Below, in pieces: positions 1 through 11,689 of a stretch of DNA of 64,000 bases. The notes under the pieces were generated by a model, which did not search any database, was not told where the DNA came from, and was given only the letters and a program-made list of their open reading frames with translations. Numbering within the stretch: the stretch's first letter is position 1; the number at the start of each line of letters is the position of its first letter. This DNA comes from Ashinkailepas kermadecensis (Eukaryota; Arthropoda; Thecostraca; Neolepadidae). The position numbers and the translations under genes were made by a program. Where the stretch lies: NCBI GenBank assembly GCA_034440615.1, contig JAOTOM010004304.1:62001-126000 (forward strand). The letters run 5' to 3'.

Positions 1-140
1 GACCTGATTACCTCGCCATGCTGTGTCTGACATGTGCACCTTGTTCCTGCTGTGACCGACCTGATTACCTGATCCCTGCGGTGTCTGAAATGTGCACCTT
101 GTCCCTGCTGTGACTGACCTGAGCACTTTGGCCCTGCTGT
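1..140. repeat. 57-bp tandem repeat, about 2.4 units, overlapping the SMYD5 exon 8 donor
   Basis: Units start at 1, 58 and 116, each beginning GACCTGA and containing CCCTGCTGTGTC or close variants. The third, partial unit contains the 3' end of exon 8. Confidence 0.8.
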
Positions 141-341
141 GTCGACTGCGCTCCAGAGAACACTCGTCCAGGTAGCTGACGCAGATCTGTTCGCCGGCGG
201 CGATGTCCTGCGTGGCCGACATCACCAGGTGGAAGTTGTCGTACGGAAAGCCGGGCATCGCGCTGGGCGTGCAGCTGTGGTTGCACGCCGACTGGAGTGG
301 GTACAGCGCCGAGCCCTCGTTGTTGAGGAAGCATCCGGCCT
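119..341 (-). CDS. SMYD5: SMYD5 exon 8 (core SET: NHSC and YLD motifs)
   Basis: Encodes [31 protein letters not shown] and [23 protein letters not shown] and the SYLD tyrosine form the cofactor pocket and catalytic site. The donor CTCAG|GTCAGT at 118-117 lies inside the third unit of a 57-bp repeat that fills the intron. Confidence 0.93.
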
Positions 342-3300
342 CTGTTGGGAGTGCGCCGTATTGTTACGTCCCACCCACAGGACCGGCACGTCCCACCCAC
401 AGGAACGGCACGTCGCACCAACAGGACCGGTACGTCCCACCCACAGCATCGGTACATCCCATCGACAGGACCGGCACGTCCCACCCACAGGATTGACACG
501 TCTAACTCATAACTAGCACGATGAGCGGAGTGGGGAATGAGAAGTGGATGCGTTGGTGTATGCGAAACCCCTAAACACATATTTGAATTTTAAAAACAAG
601 TAAACTGAAGCCGCCTTCTTCTGCCTGTTAGATCCCTGTAGAAATCCAATCATACATGAGCCTTCTCCGCTAAAAGCACATGTTGCGTGCGCAAAAGCAG
701 CTTACATACATATGGCCACGGAGTAGAAAAACGTGAACTCGCTAACTCCTGCACCTTTAGCCTCATAATTATTGCATGGAAAGGTATCGAACAACATCAC
801 TTCACGGAACAAAATGCCACAAATCCGCGTAATGACTTCGCTTAGGCTGTATCTTGGTACGCCTGACAGCTACAATGTGGAGTAATTTCCTTTCGTTCAC
901 AATCCTACCTTTCTCGAGGTCTTCATACAGCTGGTTGATGGCTTGGTCGAGCTTCTCTTGCTCCTCGGCAGGAAGGTCGAGGTCGGTGCAGTTACGCACC
1001 CAGACAGAGATGGCGCTGGTGCCGACTCCCTGGCCATTCGTCCCAACCAGAGCTATCAAACTCCGAAATCCATCGGGAGTGAGCCACTGGAATCAAAGGC
1101 ACAACGAAATGAATCGCTACAAACCACTCTATACGCCACCTCCATCCTGCTATCAGAGACAAGATATTGGCAATGGCAACAGAGAATGGCTTCGTTCCAA
1201 AAGTCTAACCACATGCCTCCACCTTGATCACCCAGGTGGCCATATCTATGATCGAAGTAATCGATGGACACATGCCTCAAGCCTGTATCTAAACAGACTT
1301 CGCACACTCTACTACCGGAACCATTGCGAGTTCTGCCTCAGTAGCTCAAGTGAGCTATCGCTCTACGAAAGCGCTGACATGAGCTCACCTGGTGTATGTC
1401 GGGCGAGTAGAGGGCGTTCGACATGAGCTTCCTCAGCGTCTCCAGCTGGTCGGTAAACTGGACACCGAGCATCTTGTGCGCTATCTCCTCCTCTTGGTTG
1501 ATCGTGCGGTGGCAGAACTGAGAGGAGTCGGAGCGCGTCAGAGAGGACGGCCGGCGGGCGGCGGCGGACACTGCAGTACACTGGCCAAATCAGCGCCAGC
1601 TTCGGCTCGTGTGGCATCAGAGGAGGCGAAACTTGAACGATCCAATGATGCTGGTCGGCCGTGGCGTGTGTTCGGAAGAGAATAAGCTTGTATCCATCTC
1701 GTTATGCCACCACTGCATGCAACAATGCCGTGATGAGGCCAATGGCACCGACGATAGAACGACCTGGACGCAGCTACCTGGACACCTGAACGGAGCCATC
1801 TTCCCTTCACGACCTGGAGGCAGCTACCTAGACACCTGAACGGAGCCACGTCCCTTCGCGACTGGAGGCAGCTACCTGGACACCTGAACGGAGCCATCTT
1901 CCCTTCACGACCTGGAGGCAGCTACCTCGACACCTGAACGGAGCCATCTTCCCTTCACGACCTGAAGGCAGCTATCTGGACACATGAACGGAGCTATCTT
2001 CCGCTCTGTTAAAATTGACTGGCATCCGACACCACGGTTTGCCCAATCTTTCACCGCTCGCGTGTCTTCCCGTCCCCGTGGAATCACGCCTTCGATATGT
2101 CTTCCTTGGAATACTTCCCACAGTACTCCTGCGTGCCCGGGTAGAACCCAGTACAACAAGTAAAAAAACGAAGGAATGATGTTATTTCGTCTTGATTTAA
2201 TACACAATGACGGTAAGGCATGCGACAAAAGGTTGCGGCTGGACCGATGGCGTCCGCCTTCGACCCGGACTGCGTCTTCCCTGGACGGCGCGGCACCCGG
2301 ACAGGTGGTCCGGCGTTACGCCGGTCGCTCATCCGCTTGGCCAACCAAACGGCCGCCAACCACACCGGATTCGCCTCGGCGACGATGTCACGCAAATGCC
2401 CAGGTAGGATTTTTGCGAGCAGAGCTTGGTAGCTACGCGTACCGCGCTATGCTGATACAAGCCAGGAATATAGAGACGAACCCAGGCCCCCGTCCGACCT
2501 GCCCATGCAGAAGATGCAGCGGCAACGTCGGATCGGATTCGGTGCGGTGCCGGGCTCGCGCGCAGTGGTGGCACGGCAGGTGCGAGGGGCTCCAATCCGG
2601 GGCAGGGCGGCGCGCCTCGGGGATGAGTGGTCCTGTGACGGCTGCCAGGGGAGGTCCCGCGCGGCCCTCGCCGCAGTGCGATCTGGAGCGCCAGCAGGGA
2701 CGACTCCCACCCCCTCCCCGCCACCGCCAGACATGGACCCAGGGCGGACATTTCTTGGACGACCTCAAGCCGGACATCGTGGTCCTACAGGAGACCAAGC
2801 TGATGCCTAAGGATTCCCCCAGGTACGAGGGTGTCACACTCTAAGAAGGACCGGGTCGAAACCATCGAGCAAACACCACTGCCGGCGGCGGGGTCGCAAC
2901 ACTCATCAAGGAAGGCACGCCGTACACTGTGCTGGACAAGATAATTACGGCAGCAAGCAATGACACTACCGACGCCCTCATGGCCGAGGTCGGGGAGACC
3001 GCACCACCTGAAGTTCGCGCATCTCCACGTGCCGCCCAGCTGCGTGGGAGTGGATACCCTACCTGCACTGGATGCGACGATGGGGAGCCGAAAGACGTCA
3101 AACACATGATGACAAAATGCCCAGCCACAACAAGACTCAGATACAACATCGCCACGACCCGTCTCTGGTGGAGGCCTTCGCCGACGCAGATGTTGCGACA
3201 TCACTCCTGAGGCGACTGGAGCGTTTCTAACGTCCCCGATATGGACGCAGTCCAAGACCGGAAGAGCGACAATAACAACACAAAAGGATGCCTCACATGA

Positions 3301-6300
3301 CAGAGCATGATGCACCAAAGGACAGACATACGCTTGAGAACAAACATACACGAGCAGATAACCCAACGCACACCTCAGCAGCTCCGTCTCCCTATAGCCA
3401 TCCCACGGCCAAGCAGCACTGTCAGACACAGCCGGTACAAACGCCAGTCTCCCGATTGCCGGTAGTTCGTAGCGCAACAGCTGCCCGCGCCTGCGCCTCC
3501 CTCCTCCTCCTCCATCCCCCCCCCGACGGCGTTGACAAGGGTATGTTAGCAAGTGAACATAAATTGACTGGCACCACTAGAACATGCTTGCTGTGAAAAA
3601 TGTGATGACATACTCATGGCAAAAAGTAAGCAGTCTTCCCGGAATTGCAAGCCCGACGTCGGGGCAGCCCCGATACGGACAAGTCCAGTTAGCTTACCTC
3701 CGGCGCGTGATCCGTGAAAATACCCACTGTGAGAATATTTCGCACTCACGCCTGTTTGGCATGTGCTTCACAAAGCTACTCCCCAGCGATACAAATATAC
3801 AGTGATTACTAAATAGGACCAGCAGTGCACTTCCAAATTACCTCCAATCTACGAGTGAATACTTGTCCGCCGGGACGGATCGTCAGTGCAGTGATTAGCA
3901 GTCACTCTACGAGTGCGGTGAGCATCCGAACAAGTCCGATAGCCGTACCTGCATGAACAGGTTGAAGGCTCCTTCTATATCCTCGGCCTGCCGAACCGTC
4001 GCCAGCATTCGCGCCACCAGCATAATGCAGGCCGTCTCTGGAGGGTAGTGCATCTTCCTGCAACACGTCACAATCACGTCACCCAACCGTCGGCAAATGA
4101 ACCCTAGTCGTGAGGGGATCGTCACCCCACCTACCCAGCACAGCCTACAGAACTGATAACGTCACACAAATGTAAAACCACGATTGTTAAAGTTTCAGTA
4201 ATCTTTGAAAACCGTATATATGTTTGACATATAATCAATATTGAGGTCGTCAGGGACGACTGGAGCTGATTCGTGTTGGGGACGCGGGCTACAGTTCGCA
4301 GCCACAATGGCCCGCGACACATGTTGACGGCGCTCAGCTTCAGTGATACTCCAAAGTGATCAAGTTTTCATCGCTACCACATATTTGGACTTAGCTTTCA
4401 CGGATAGCACTGGCTGGATCCAGCTGGTCGGGAAGGGACGTGACTTGAACCCACATTATGAGTAATCGGATAAGTTGTCATTCAGTGGATTATGCCGTCA
4501 CTTGCATGGGCAATATATGGAATTCGCGGAAATAGGAAAATTACAACAAAAATACCGAAGACTTAGACCTTGTTGGTGCAACTGCTCTTCACACTATCAT
4601 ACAGCCTTCATTTTAAAATCATGTATAAAATTCGACACCGCTAGAAAATAACCGACCAACAAAGTATTAGTCAGTTGATGAATTGCAGATAAGACCAGCT
4701 CGACTAGCCATGTTGACATAAACAAAGTCGATAGACGCTTGCGGCGCAAATGGCATACACAGAAAATTTGCTGATAATTGATGTCGAAATTGTTCGTACC
4801 TTAGTCCCCATGGTGGGTACAATATATTAAAGGCTGAAATTTACTAACCAGAAATTAAATATTCAGTTTCTTGGGAGCCAATGTGAATTGGGCAGTGAAG
4901 AGAAGTGACTACGAGTGAATCTCACATTACACCTGGCACACTCTTGAACCCACAATAAATGCAAGTTTGGTTTAAATAACCAGGTACGATGATGCACTAC
5001 TTTGAGCTCAAAACTGCTTGGCAAGCAGATCAATTACAGAAGATTGTTGGACAGCTTGAGTGGTTGTTAGGTCAAATTATTTTAATTTTCAGTGGTGTCC
5101 TGGCTTCGATCCCAGGCCTTAAAATTATTTTTAAGGCTTACCATTCTCTTTTTGCTCAAAGTAATAGCACTCAAGAGAAGTCACTCACTTCCACGTCTCC
5201 TGAAGAATAACCAGCGGGTGGGAGGAGTCTCGCGTAAATGAGTGCGTGCAGAGCGTCTTGTGGTACTGCCGCCAGGCGGCGTCTCGGCACACCTCTCCAC
5301 AGTAGCTCGCCTGTGGTAGGTCAGCTCCAGTTATCCCTTTCTGCAGATGTTAGTCTGCAATTCCGAGGTTGTACAGCTAGAAACCCATTGCACTTGCGCC
5401 TTCATTGCTATCATGGGAAAACTGCACAAGCACCTTTATATGTGGTAGCAAAAGTTCAGCACTGATTTATGCGATAGGAAAGTAAGATATCCGTTTAGTT
5501 TTACACATGCGGCGTCATGGCTGATAGCCAGATTTGAAGCACCACAATATATATCGTAATCTATGTTCACTACTACACTAAAAATCGCTACTCCGCCTGC
5601 CAAAAAAAGCACCATCAACATTGGATGGTGCTTTGAGACCATAGCCCCAGTTGAAGATCATACCATCCGACTCATCAGTAGCTCACGTGACCACAACATC
5701 TTCACTTACGTCGCAGGACGGACACTCGACCAGCATCTGCTTCTTGGTATCGCAGCACTCTGGATGTGGTAGCGTGAGCGCGTTGTTCCCCGTCAGTCGG
5801 CGGGCGTTCTCCTCGGCTGTCTCCAGCGGTCTGTAGGGGTCGTTACAGGTAACCACTGGGTACACACTAGAGGACACCAAGGGAATGGACACGGGTTCTG
5901 CGACACGGCAGATAAACAGGCACGTCACGATACAAGCTAGATTAGGCAGTATAGGGCACTTGGAAAACAAACTAGGACTAAGCTCAGAAGCACATGATTT
6001 TGTCAAGCTACTTTCAAGTCTGCATTTAACTCCCACTCACATGCGCATAAATCTTGTAGAATCGCTGGTTGAGTAGCCTCCAAGAAAATAATTTAGTACA
6101 TTTTGTCACAAGGTGAATTTACCACAACATGGTGGATATTGCAGTGCATTATTACAAAACCAAGTTAATTAACACCATAGCACAATTCCTTTATATGACA
6201 GTGGTAACACACAAACTTTAATTCCTTGATTATCGCATCAAACTAGAGGTCTTAAATATAAAGTGCAAAGCTTCCTCATACCAGAAAACACCCAACAAAT

Positions 6301-7606
6301 CTTCCTTTACATTCCGGGCAGGGAAGGGAGAAGGGGTGCAGCGATGTGCAGCTAATGATAAACCGCATAGCTCACTTCATGCAGAAATCACAAGCCAGAT
6401 AGCCATATGCAGCATTCCAGAGGAACTGGCAGCAGACCAGCGGTCGCTCTTCGAAGATGACGTCACCAGCCTTGAAGTCTTGCAGAGCAAATAGTCCCTT
6501 TCCCTGCAAGAGATGTGATGGATCAGTGGATGATAGTGATAGGTATTAATAGCATCAGGCCTATTGATGAACAAATTGTTGGTGACTTGCTATAACATGA
6601 CAGGGACACCAGCATCCTGAATGCAGAGCATTCAAGGAAATCAGGCATCTTCTCAGCTGTTCCTATGCCTGGTGCATAATAGTATTCAACTGACAAAAGA
6701 GGACTTCATGTTTATTCAGCATTATAGCCACCGATTTTCCACTGTAGCGATATCATATGTTCCATTCAAGGCCTGGCAGGATGCTAAATAGAGCATGAAA
6801 ACAAACTCACAACCTTTTTTTTGCTGTTTTCACATGTTGGGTGGTTGGTTGGTTATTTGAGCTTTAGGGCGCACGTGATCCACCTTTTCACGTGATCCAC
6901 CTTAAAGCTTTTCACTGGGTATTATTGATTTTTTTGGTGGAACTGTTTGCAATCCATCTCTGCCAGGATGTCTCAAATTGGACATACAAACACAACTTTT
7001 ATGACTGCAGCTTTGCAATATTGGCTGGAATCTTAGACCAGGTGTGCATGGGTGCAGCTGAGATTAGCTGTAAATTCGTCACACATGGCAATAATAAACC
7101 ATTGAAGAAGTTATGACAAAAGTGGTAATTCAAGGAGTGCAATACAAGCTCATATTCTTAACTAGAATTGCATGTTTCATGCTTAGGACTTCATACTGGT
7201 TGTGTTTATCCTCGTTGCAAAATAATCTTCCGAAATCGGAATTCCAATGGAAACACACAAATGAACAGTGCTGACTGATTATACTGATTGGACCATATCT
7301 ACTCTACTTACTGTTGTGTGGGGTCAAATGGCATACACTTTCCTCATGCAGTGGGACATCCAAGTCATTAGTTTGGATCCAAACATCTCCCAGACAATTT
7401 ATTGGTACATACACCACAATTAGGATGCTACTAAACCTTTCCTTGGTGGTAGTCTAATTTGCGACAACTTGAGATCTTCTACAAAGGTGACTATATACTA
7501 TGAGGGAGGCACTTACGATGCTGTCATCTATGTCGCGGACTTCAACACCACTGATGATCGCCTCCTCACAGAGCATGACAGCAGGGTCACACACAGCTGC
7601 TGCCAT
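119..7606 (-). CDS. SMYD5: SMYD5, SET and MYND domain lysine methyltransferase (8 exons, 3' end off window)
   Basis: Exons on the minus strand are 7606-7517, 6503-6376, 5830-5710, 5310-5189, 4057-3949, 1517-1389, 1086-909 and 341-119. All have GT-AG boundaries and phases that join into one open frame of about 367 codons. The product follows animal SMYD5 throughout: N-terminal SET motif GKGLFA, MYND-type cysteines (CDFC, CPSC, YCGEVC, YHKTLC), then [34 protein letters not shown], the AdoMet-site motif NHSC and the end-of-SET motif [10 protein letters not shown]. Family knowledge: SMYD5 is a protein lysine methyltransferase, with ribosomal protein eL40 and histone tails reported as substrates. 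Vertebrate SMYD5 is about 420 residues and ends in an acidic tail; the part after exon 8 lies left of base 1. All expected SET and zinc-finger residues I can place are intact, so this looks functional. The 2.4-kb intron 5 carries a dead retrotransposon. Confidence 0.95.
364..503. repeat. 22-bp tandem repeat, 6 units, SMYD5 intron 7
   Basis: ACGTCCCACCCACAGGACCG-type units start at 366, 388, 410, 432, 454, 476, then a broken unit at 498. It abuts the acceptor side of exon 8. Confidence 0.9.
909..1086 (-). CDS. SMYD5: SMYD5 exon 7
   Basis: Encodes [20 protein letters not shown] and on to [10 protein letters not shown]. [12 protein letters not shown] is highly characteristic of SMYD5. Acceptor ATTCCAG, donor AAAG|GTAGGA; one leftover base pairs with AG of exon 8 to give Glu. 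Confidence 0.93.
1389..1517 (-). CDS. SMYD5: SMYD5 exon 6
   Basis: Encodes [18 protein letters not shown] through [11 protein letters not shown]. Acceptor CTCTCAG, donor CAG|GTGAGC. Exactly 43 codons, in phase with both neighbours. Confidence 0.9.
1756..2010. repeat. 50-bp tandem repeat, 5 units, SMYD5 intron 5
   Basis: CAGCTACCTGGACACCTGAA units start at 1771, 1821, 1869, 1919 and 1969. No coding sign. Confidence 0.9.
2400..3285 (+). pseudogene. Non-LTR retrotransposon remnant: 2A-like peptide, PHD-type finger, endonuclease start, ORF2 C-terminus
   Basis: In order: a 2A-like RNIETNPGP (2464-2490); a PHD-like C-x2-C...WWHGRC...EWSCDGC finger read in two frames; an AP-endonuclease start [11 protein letters not shown] (about 2768-2800) continuing past a TAA at 2842-2844 as [11 protein letters not shown]; then a jump to the C-terminal tail [14 protein letters not shown]...CP and SLLRRLERF with stop at 3228-3230. 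The RT domain and most of the endonuclease are deleted. 2A-PHD-EN architecture is known for several CR1/Jockey-like elements. It lies in antisense orientation inside SMYD5 intron 5. Frameshifts, a stop and the deletion make it dead. Confidence 0.75.
3546..3948. other. Rest of SMYD5 intron 5, nothing recognised
   Basis: Unique-looking sequence between the retroelement and exon 5, with no supportable feature. Confidence 0.5.
3949..4057 (-). CDS. SMYD5: SMYD5 exon 5
   Basis: Encodes [20 protein letters not shown] and [16 protein letters not shown]. Acceptor GTTGCAG, donor CAG|GTACGG. It reads on in phase into QFCHRT-type sequence of exon 6. Confidence 0.92.
4058..5188. other. SMYD5 intron 4
   Basis: AT-rich intronic sequence with no recognisable element or exon. 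Confidence 0.7.
5189..5310 (-). CDS. SMYD5: SMYD5 exon 4 (end of MYND finger)
   Basis: Encodes [21 protein letters not shown]..., ending in [11 protein letters not shown]. Acceptor ACCACAG, donor GAA|GTGAGT. Too short and too interrupted to stand out as an open frame; found by reading on from exon 3. Confidence 0.9.
5710..5830 (-). CDS. SMYD5: SMYD5 exon 3
   Basis: Encodes [14 protein letters not shown]...LPHPECC...VECPSCD, one of the most diagnostic SMYD5 stretches. Acceptor CCTACAG, donor GAC|GTAAGT. CPSC provides MYND zinc ligands. Confidence 0.94.
6376..6503 (-). CDS. SMYD5: SMYD5 exon 2 (SET-N, start of MYND)
   Basis: Encodes [20 protein letters not shown] and on to CDFCMK. The GKG motif is the SET-N cofactor loop, and CDFC supplies the first zinc-ligand pair of the MYND finger. 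Acceptor CTTGCAG, donor AA|GTGAGC; the split AA-A codon joins exon 3. Confidence 0.93.
6841..6885 (-). repeat. Fragment of the GGTT-tailed small retroposon family
   Basis: GGTTGGTTGGTTATTTGAGC then TTTAGGGCGCA. The same core recurs at 19692, 24455, 24737, 34485 and 44176. Read on the minus strand it ends in (AACC)n, as a retroposon 3' tail would. Confidence 0.6.
7517..7606 (-). CDS. SMYD5: SMYD5 exon 1 (start codon)
   Basis: Start ATG is 7606-7604, giving [15 protein letters not shown] and ending ...[11 protein letters not shown] before the donor GTAAGT. The MAAxxCD start and the VEVR motif both match SMYD5 N-termini, which favours this ATG over the in-frame Met 10 codons later. Ends in phase 0. 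Confidence 0.85.
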
Positions 7607-8570
7607 TCTGTTGGATACATGCAGACTTGTCAACCACTTCCATTGGCACCAAAACCTTCAACTTGGAGCAACAGGCAGGGTGACAACTTCACTCATGAGC
7701 ATTTCGGGCACGGAACTCATCTCTGGGTGAGTGATGCTTGAGTATATGGGGAGCCCACCAGGTGAGAGAACCTGTGCAAACTACGCCACTATGCAGGCAT
7801 GTGGTCAGGTCTGTCAACATCATTTGCCAGGCTGGCTGGCACCATAGTAGTCCAGTTTGTGAGCATGAGCACTGGACATTTCTGGTACCTGGTTCATGTC
7901 ACTGCATGTGCTAGTCCCTGGCTGAGAACAATCAGCTTTCTTGGATGATTTTTTTGGCCAGCTCTATCTCCCATAGTTTTTGTTGTTCACCATGCCTGTA
8001 TGGCACAGCTATGCAGTGATGGGGATGGATCCTGCCATCTTGCCCTGAAGATTTTTTGTGCAGCATTCCCAAATGCTGCAGAGGTGAACTGAAGTGATTT
8101 TCCAAGGACTATCATTTTTTTTCATTCTGCAAAGGGCAGTAAGTGGCCTTACTATAGGTGCTGCCAGGGAGTAACTTCAGGAGCCATATCATGAATTCAT
8201 TGATTTTGTCAATGCATCGATAATTATATATTATACATTATATTATATATTATACATAATTATAAGGTATGGGAATGTGACATACAAGAGGATACATGAA
8301 TATTTCTCTTCAAAATTTCAAACTTGACAGAATATTTTGTTTTCAGAAAATAATTGCATCTCCGGAAACCCAAAATTTGACTAATAAATGGTACATGCTT
8401 CAAATTTCCATTTCAATACACTGGGATGCACCCTTCAGCCAAAAACTGATAAGTTCCACCTGAACAAAACACTGCATAGGAAATCACACTTTGTCTGTGG
8501 CACAGCTGTATTGAGAAGCATTTATTCCCTACATGAAATTCAAGTAATATTTCACTCCTGGTGTATCAAG
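7607..8570. other. Upstream flank of SMYD5
   Basis: Begins at the SMYD5 start codon and should hold its promoter and 5' UTR. I see no convincing TATA box or other assignable site. An AT palindromic patch (TATATTATACATTATATTAT) lies at 8227-8262. Confidence 0.5.
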
Positions 8571-10900
8571 GGTAATAGTTATCTGACTAAAAATAGGTAC
8601 TATTGTGCTTTAAGAGGTTCACAAGACAAGTTTCCACACATTTTACCTCCATCAAGCAAACCAAGGGGTTGGGTTTTGCTAGGTATGGTTAGGCTTTAAG
8701 TTGGAAAATTTGTATGTCAAAACTTCATTTTTATTCAAAATTATGTTTCTTCAAAAGCAGATGAGGATTGATTAGAATAGATTAGGTTAGGTTGGTTTAT
8801 GTTCAGTTATAAGGCAATTGAATCAAATTTTGTTGTGTTTTCACGATTTTTTTTAATGAGGTTTAGGGCAGGCTGAATTAGGTCATGTGATATCTTTTCC
8901 TTGCTTAACATTATATTTATGCTATATTACCTAACTACAAGACCACTTTTTGCTCTTTTGCTTGCCAACTGATAGATAAGCATTTGCAATGGAAATGAGT
9001 GGTCACATCATCTTAATCACATTCATAGATGCTGCATTGCAAAAAATCAAAGAATTCATAGCATACATTAAAGCACAAATTTACCCTCAAACCTTTGCAC
9101 ACCATCCATCCATTGATTAGAAGTTGCCAGTTGGAATGCTGAAAATAGGATATGGGCTAAGAGTAAGTTTCTTTCCATTTGTTCTTGCAAGTATTAAATG
9201 CATGAATGGAGACTGCCAGATAAAAAAAAAACATTTAGCTGGTATGGGTAATACACACATGATGAACAATACTGGTATTATTGCACCTAAAGGTACCCAC
9301 AACACAAGCTTTACATACATTTTATCTCCATGAAGCAAACAATGGGTTAGGTTTGATGAGGCTAGGTTGAAACTGTAAAGTATGGTACTTTTGACAAGAT
9401 CTTATCTGTGTGGAACAAGCAGCCAGCAGTGCAGCTGTGTTGTGGCTCATGTCATTTTTGTATTTTTGCATGTATTCAATGTGAATGATGTGCTATCTAG
9501 AAAGGTGCTTGCCTTAAACATTTTGATCTTCTCACCCCAAGTTTTTGTTTCTCATTTGGTGCATGTAACCTATCTCAATCTCCCTGGCACAGATTTTGCT
9601 CTACTGGTGCATCTTGGTACAGATTATTTTGGTGTTTGGTGGGCCTTATTGAGCTGCTTGCCATACTTTGCAGTCTGTGGCTAGGTTAGAATTCTTTTAA
9701 GTTGAAAAAAAAAATCAAATGAAAAAAAATCAAACATTTTCCTTCTTCACAAACAGATTAGGCTAGATCAGATGGCAAATTTGGAGATCAAGGTAAATTT
9801 AGATTTTTTGGAATTTTGTTATGTAATAGTATGCTTTCTGATGTGATGAAGATGATGCAATCACTTATTTTCACTGCAAATGATTACTTTTAAGTCAATG
9901 GTGGTCGATACAATTGATGACATCATAGGCACAAGTAACCTAACCTAACCTAGACTAAGATAATGTACCATAATATATAAAATGTATCATAGCATAATAT
10001 AATCTAACCTAACCTAACCTAACCAGAATCCTCCGAAGCAAGTTTGTCGGCCATTAAGTCATCAAATGTTTGCGACATTGCATAGGCAACTTTAGTAACA
10101 ATACCTACTAAACTTTCGGAAATTTATTAAGTATTCTTACTAAACACACTTCCCCTCTTAGTAAATATGCATACTAAACCTTCAAGGATGTGTTGGACAG
10201 CACTGCCCTTAACGATTACAGCATCGCAAAGATTTTCCGGCCTTGGTCGCGTTGTGGACGTGTCTGTTTGGGAGTATGAATTCTTGGAAATAAATGTCTA
10301 ATTAAGGCAGAAACATAAGTTTTTTGATGTCAGAGTATTAAATCAGGTGCATGAAGTGTTGAACTTCTTCTTAATCAAATCTATGACACACCAGGTACGG
10401 ATAATTATACGCGATGTGCTATACTTGTAGTGAAGATTTTGATTGTTTATTTCTTTGCCAACTGAGAGGTAATCATTTGCAGAGAAAATCAGTGGTCGCA
10501 TCATCATTTTTACGTTAAAATACCATGTATTCAACAGAGGAATTCAAAAGAATCAAAATTTACCTTGATCTCCAATTATACCAATCAGATTAGGTACTTA
10601 ATTTGAAATTGTTTTCCATTTAATTGGAAAATTTTCGATTTTTAAAGATTTTGTGTTACATGGAAGGATAAGCCAGGTTAGGTTAGGGAATGTTATTGTT
10701 TGAAAATGTTTTTGTTTTCTTTCTTTGAAACATTATTTTATGCTATATTACCTAACTCCATGCCCCTTTTGGATATAATTTTGCCTCCGAACTGAAAAGT
10801 ATACATTTGCAGATGAAATCAGTGGTCACATCATGCTGACCGCTTCCGTAAACATTGCACTCAAAACAGAAATTTAAGAATTGAAAAACTACCTTCCAAT
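8570..10900. repeat. Cluster of AT-rich dispersed repeats with TTAGG-like tracts
   Basis: Two modules recur in both orientations. One is GCTTTAAG...CCTCCATnAAGCAAAC...GGGTTAGGTTTG (near 8600, 9270; also 26100-26200, 43360 and 45300). The other is AACTGAAAAGTAAGCATTTG-like sequence followed by GAGTGGTCACATCATCTT (8960, 9840 reversed, 10450, 10790; also 43500, 44040 and 44520). Short runs of CCTAA lie at 9938-9955 and 10002-10025. The modules are inverted relative to each other, suggesting decayed foldback or MITE copies. No coding potential seen. Confidence 0.7.
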
Positions 10901-11565
10901 GCAAATTTATCTAAAAATCCATTGCTGCATAATTCGTTCCTGGAACAATCGGAGGAAGAACTAATGCCTTGACTTGATTTTCACTAACCTGATGCGTCAG
11001 GACAGTGTTGCAGAACGGAGGAAAACGAATATTCTCGAATTATCAGCCGCCAAAACGGCATCGACCACGACGAACACGGCTATGTAAAATACGATCGCCG
11101 ATCGGTGGTTAATTTGGTCATAACATCGTCAAATATGTCTTTTATAATTGCTACCATATACAAACATCCTTTCCTGGGCCACAAATGAGTAAACCGCGTT
11201 TCAGTTTCAGGCTTGCTTTTTCGCCAATGTCTTCATTGGCATCGCCACGGGTTTTTGACGGAGAGGGGAGGTTGGTGAAACGATACAATTTTATTTGTGG
11301 ATTATTTCCATGCGATACCATAGACGTAATCCTAAACTTCATTCGGATCAATGGATGCACCCCCTCCCATTTAATTGCGTAGACATAGGACATAAAGACA
11401 TACAAGATCAGTGCAACTATGAGCCACAAGTGGCACTTTGGTTGCACTTTGGACACTGAACCAGTTGCCCACGAAATCTGTCGATCAACCCTCCCTGGAA
11501 TACAGAAAAACAAGCCCCCTATTCTTATAATGATTGTCTATGCCGTTTTTAAACATGTTCAGTGT

Positions 11566-11573
11566 GTTGCTAC
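11566..11573. repeat. Target-site duplication of copy A, left (GTTGCTAC)
   Basis: Exact match to 17752-17759, directly flanking both ends of copy A; 8 bp is the hAT length. Confidence 0.92.
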
Positions 11574-11689
11574 CAAGGGCGTCGCCACCGGGGGGCAGGG
11601 GGGGCAATCGCCCCCCTGCCGTGAAACTGGGGGGGCGCCGCCCCCGTCTGGGGGGGGGCCGCCCCCCTGAAATTTGAGGAGGCCCCTAT

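Noticed and set aside
9938..10025. CCTAA tract as a chromosome end
   Set aside because: Short, interrupted and followed by more than 50 kb of interspersed sequence; interstitial.
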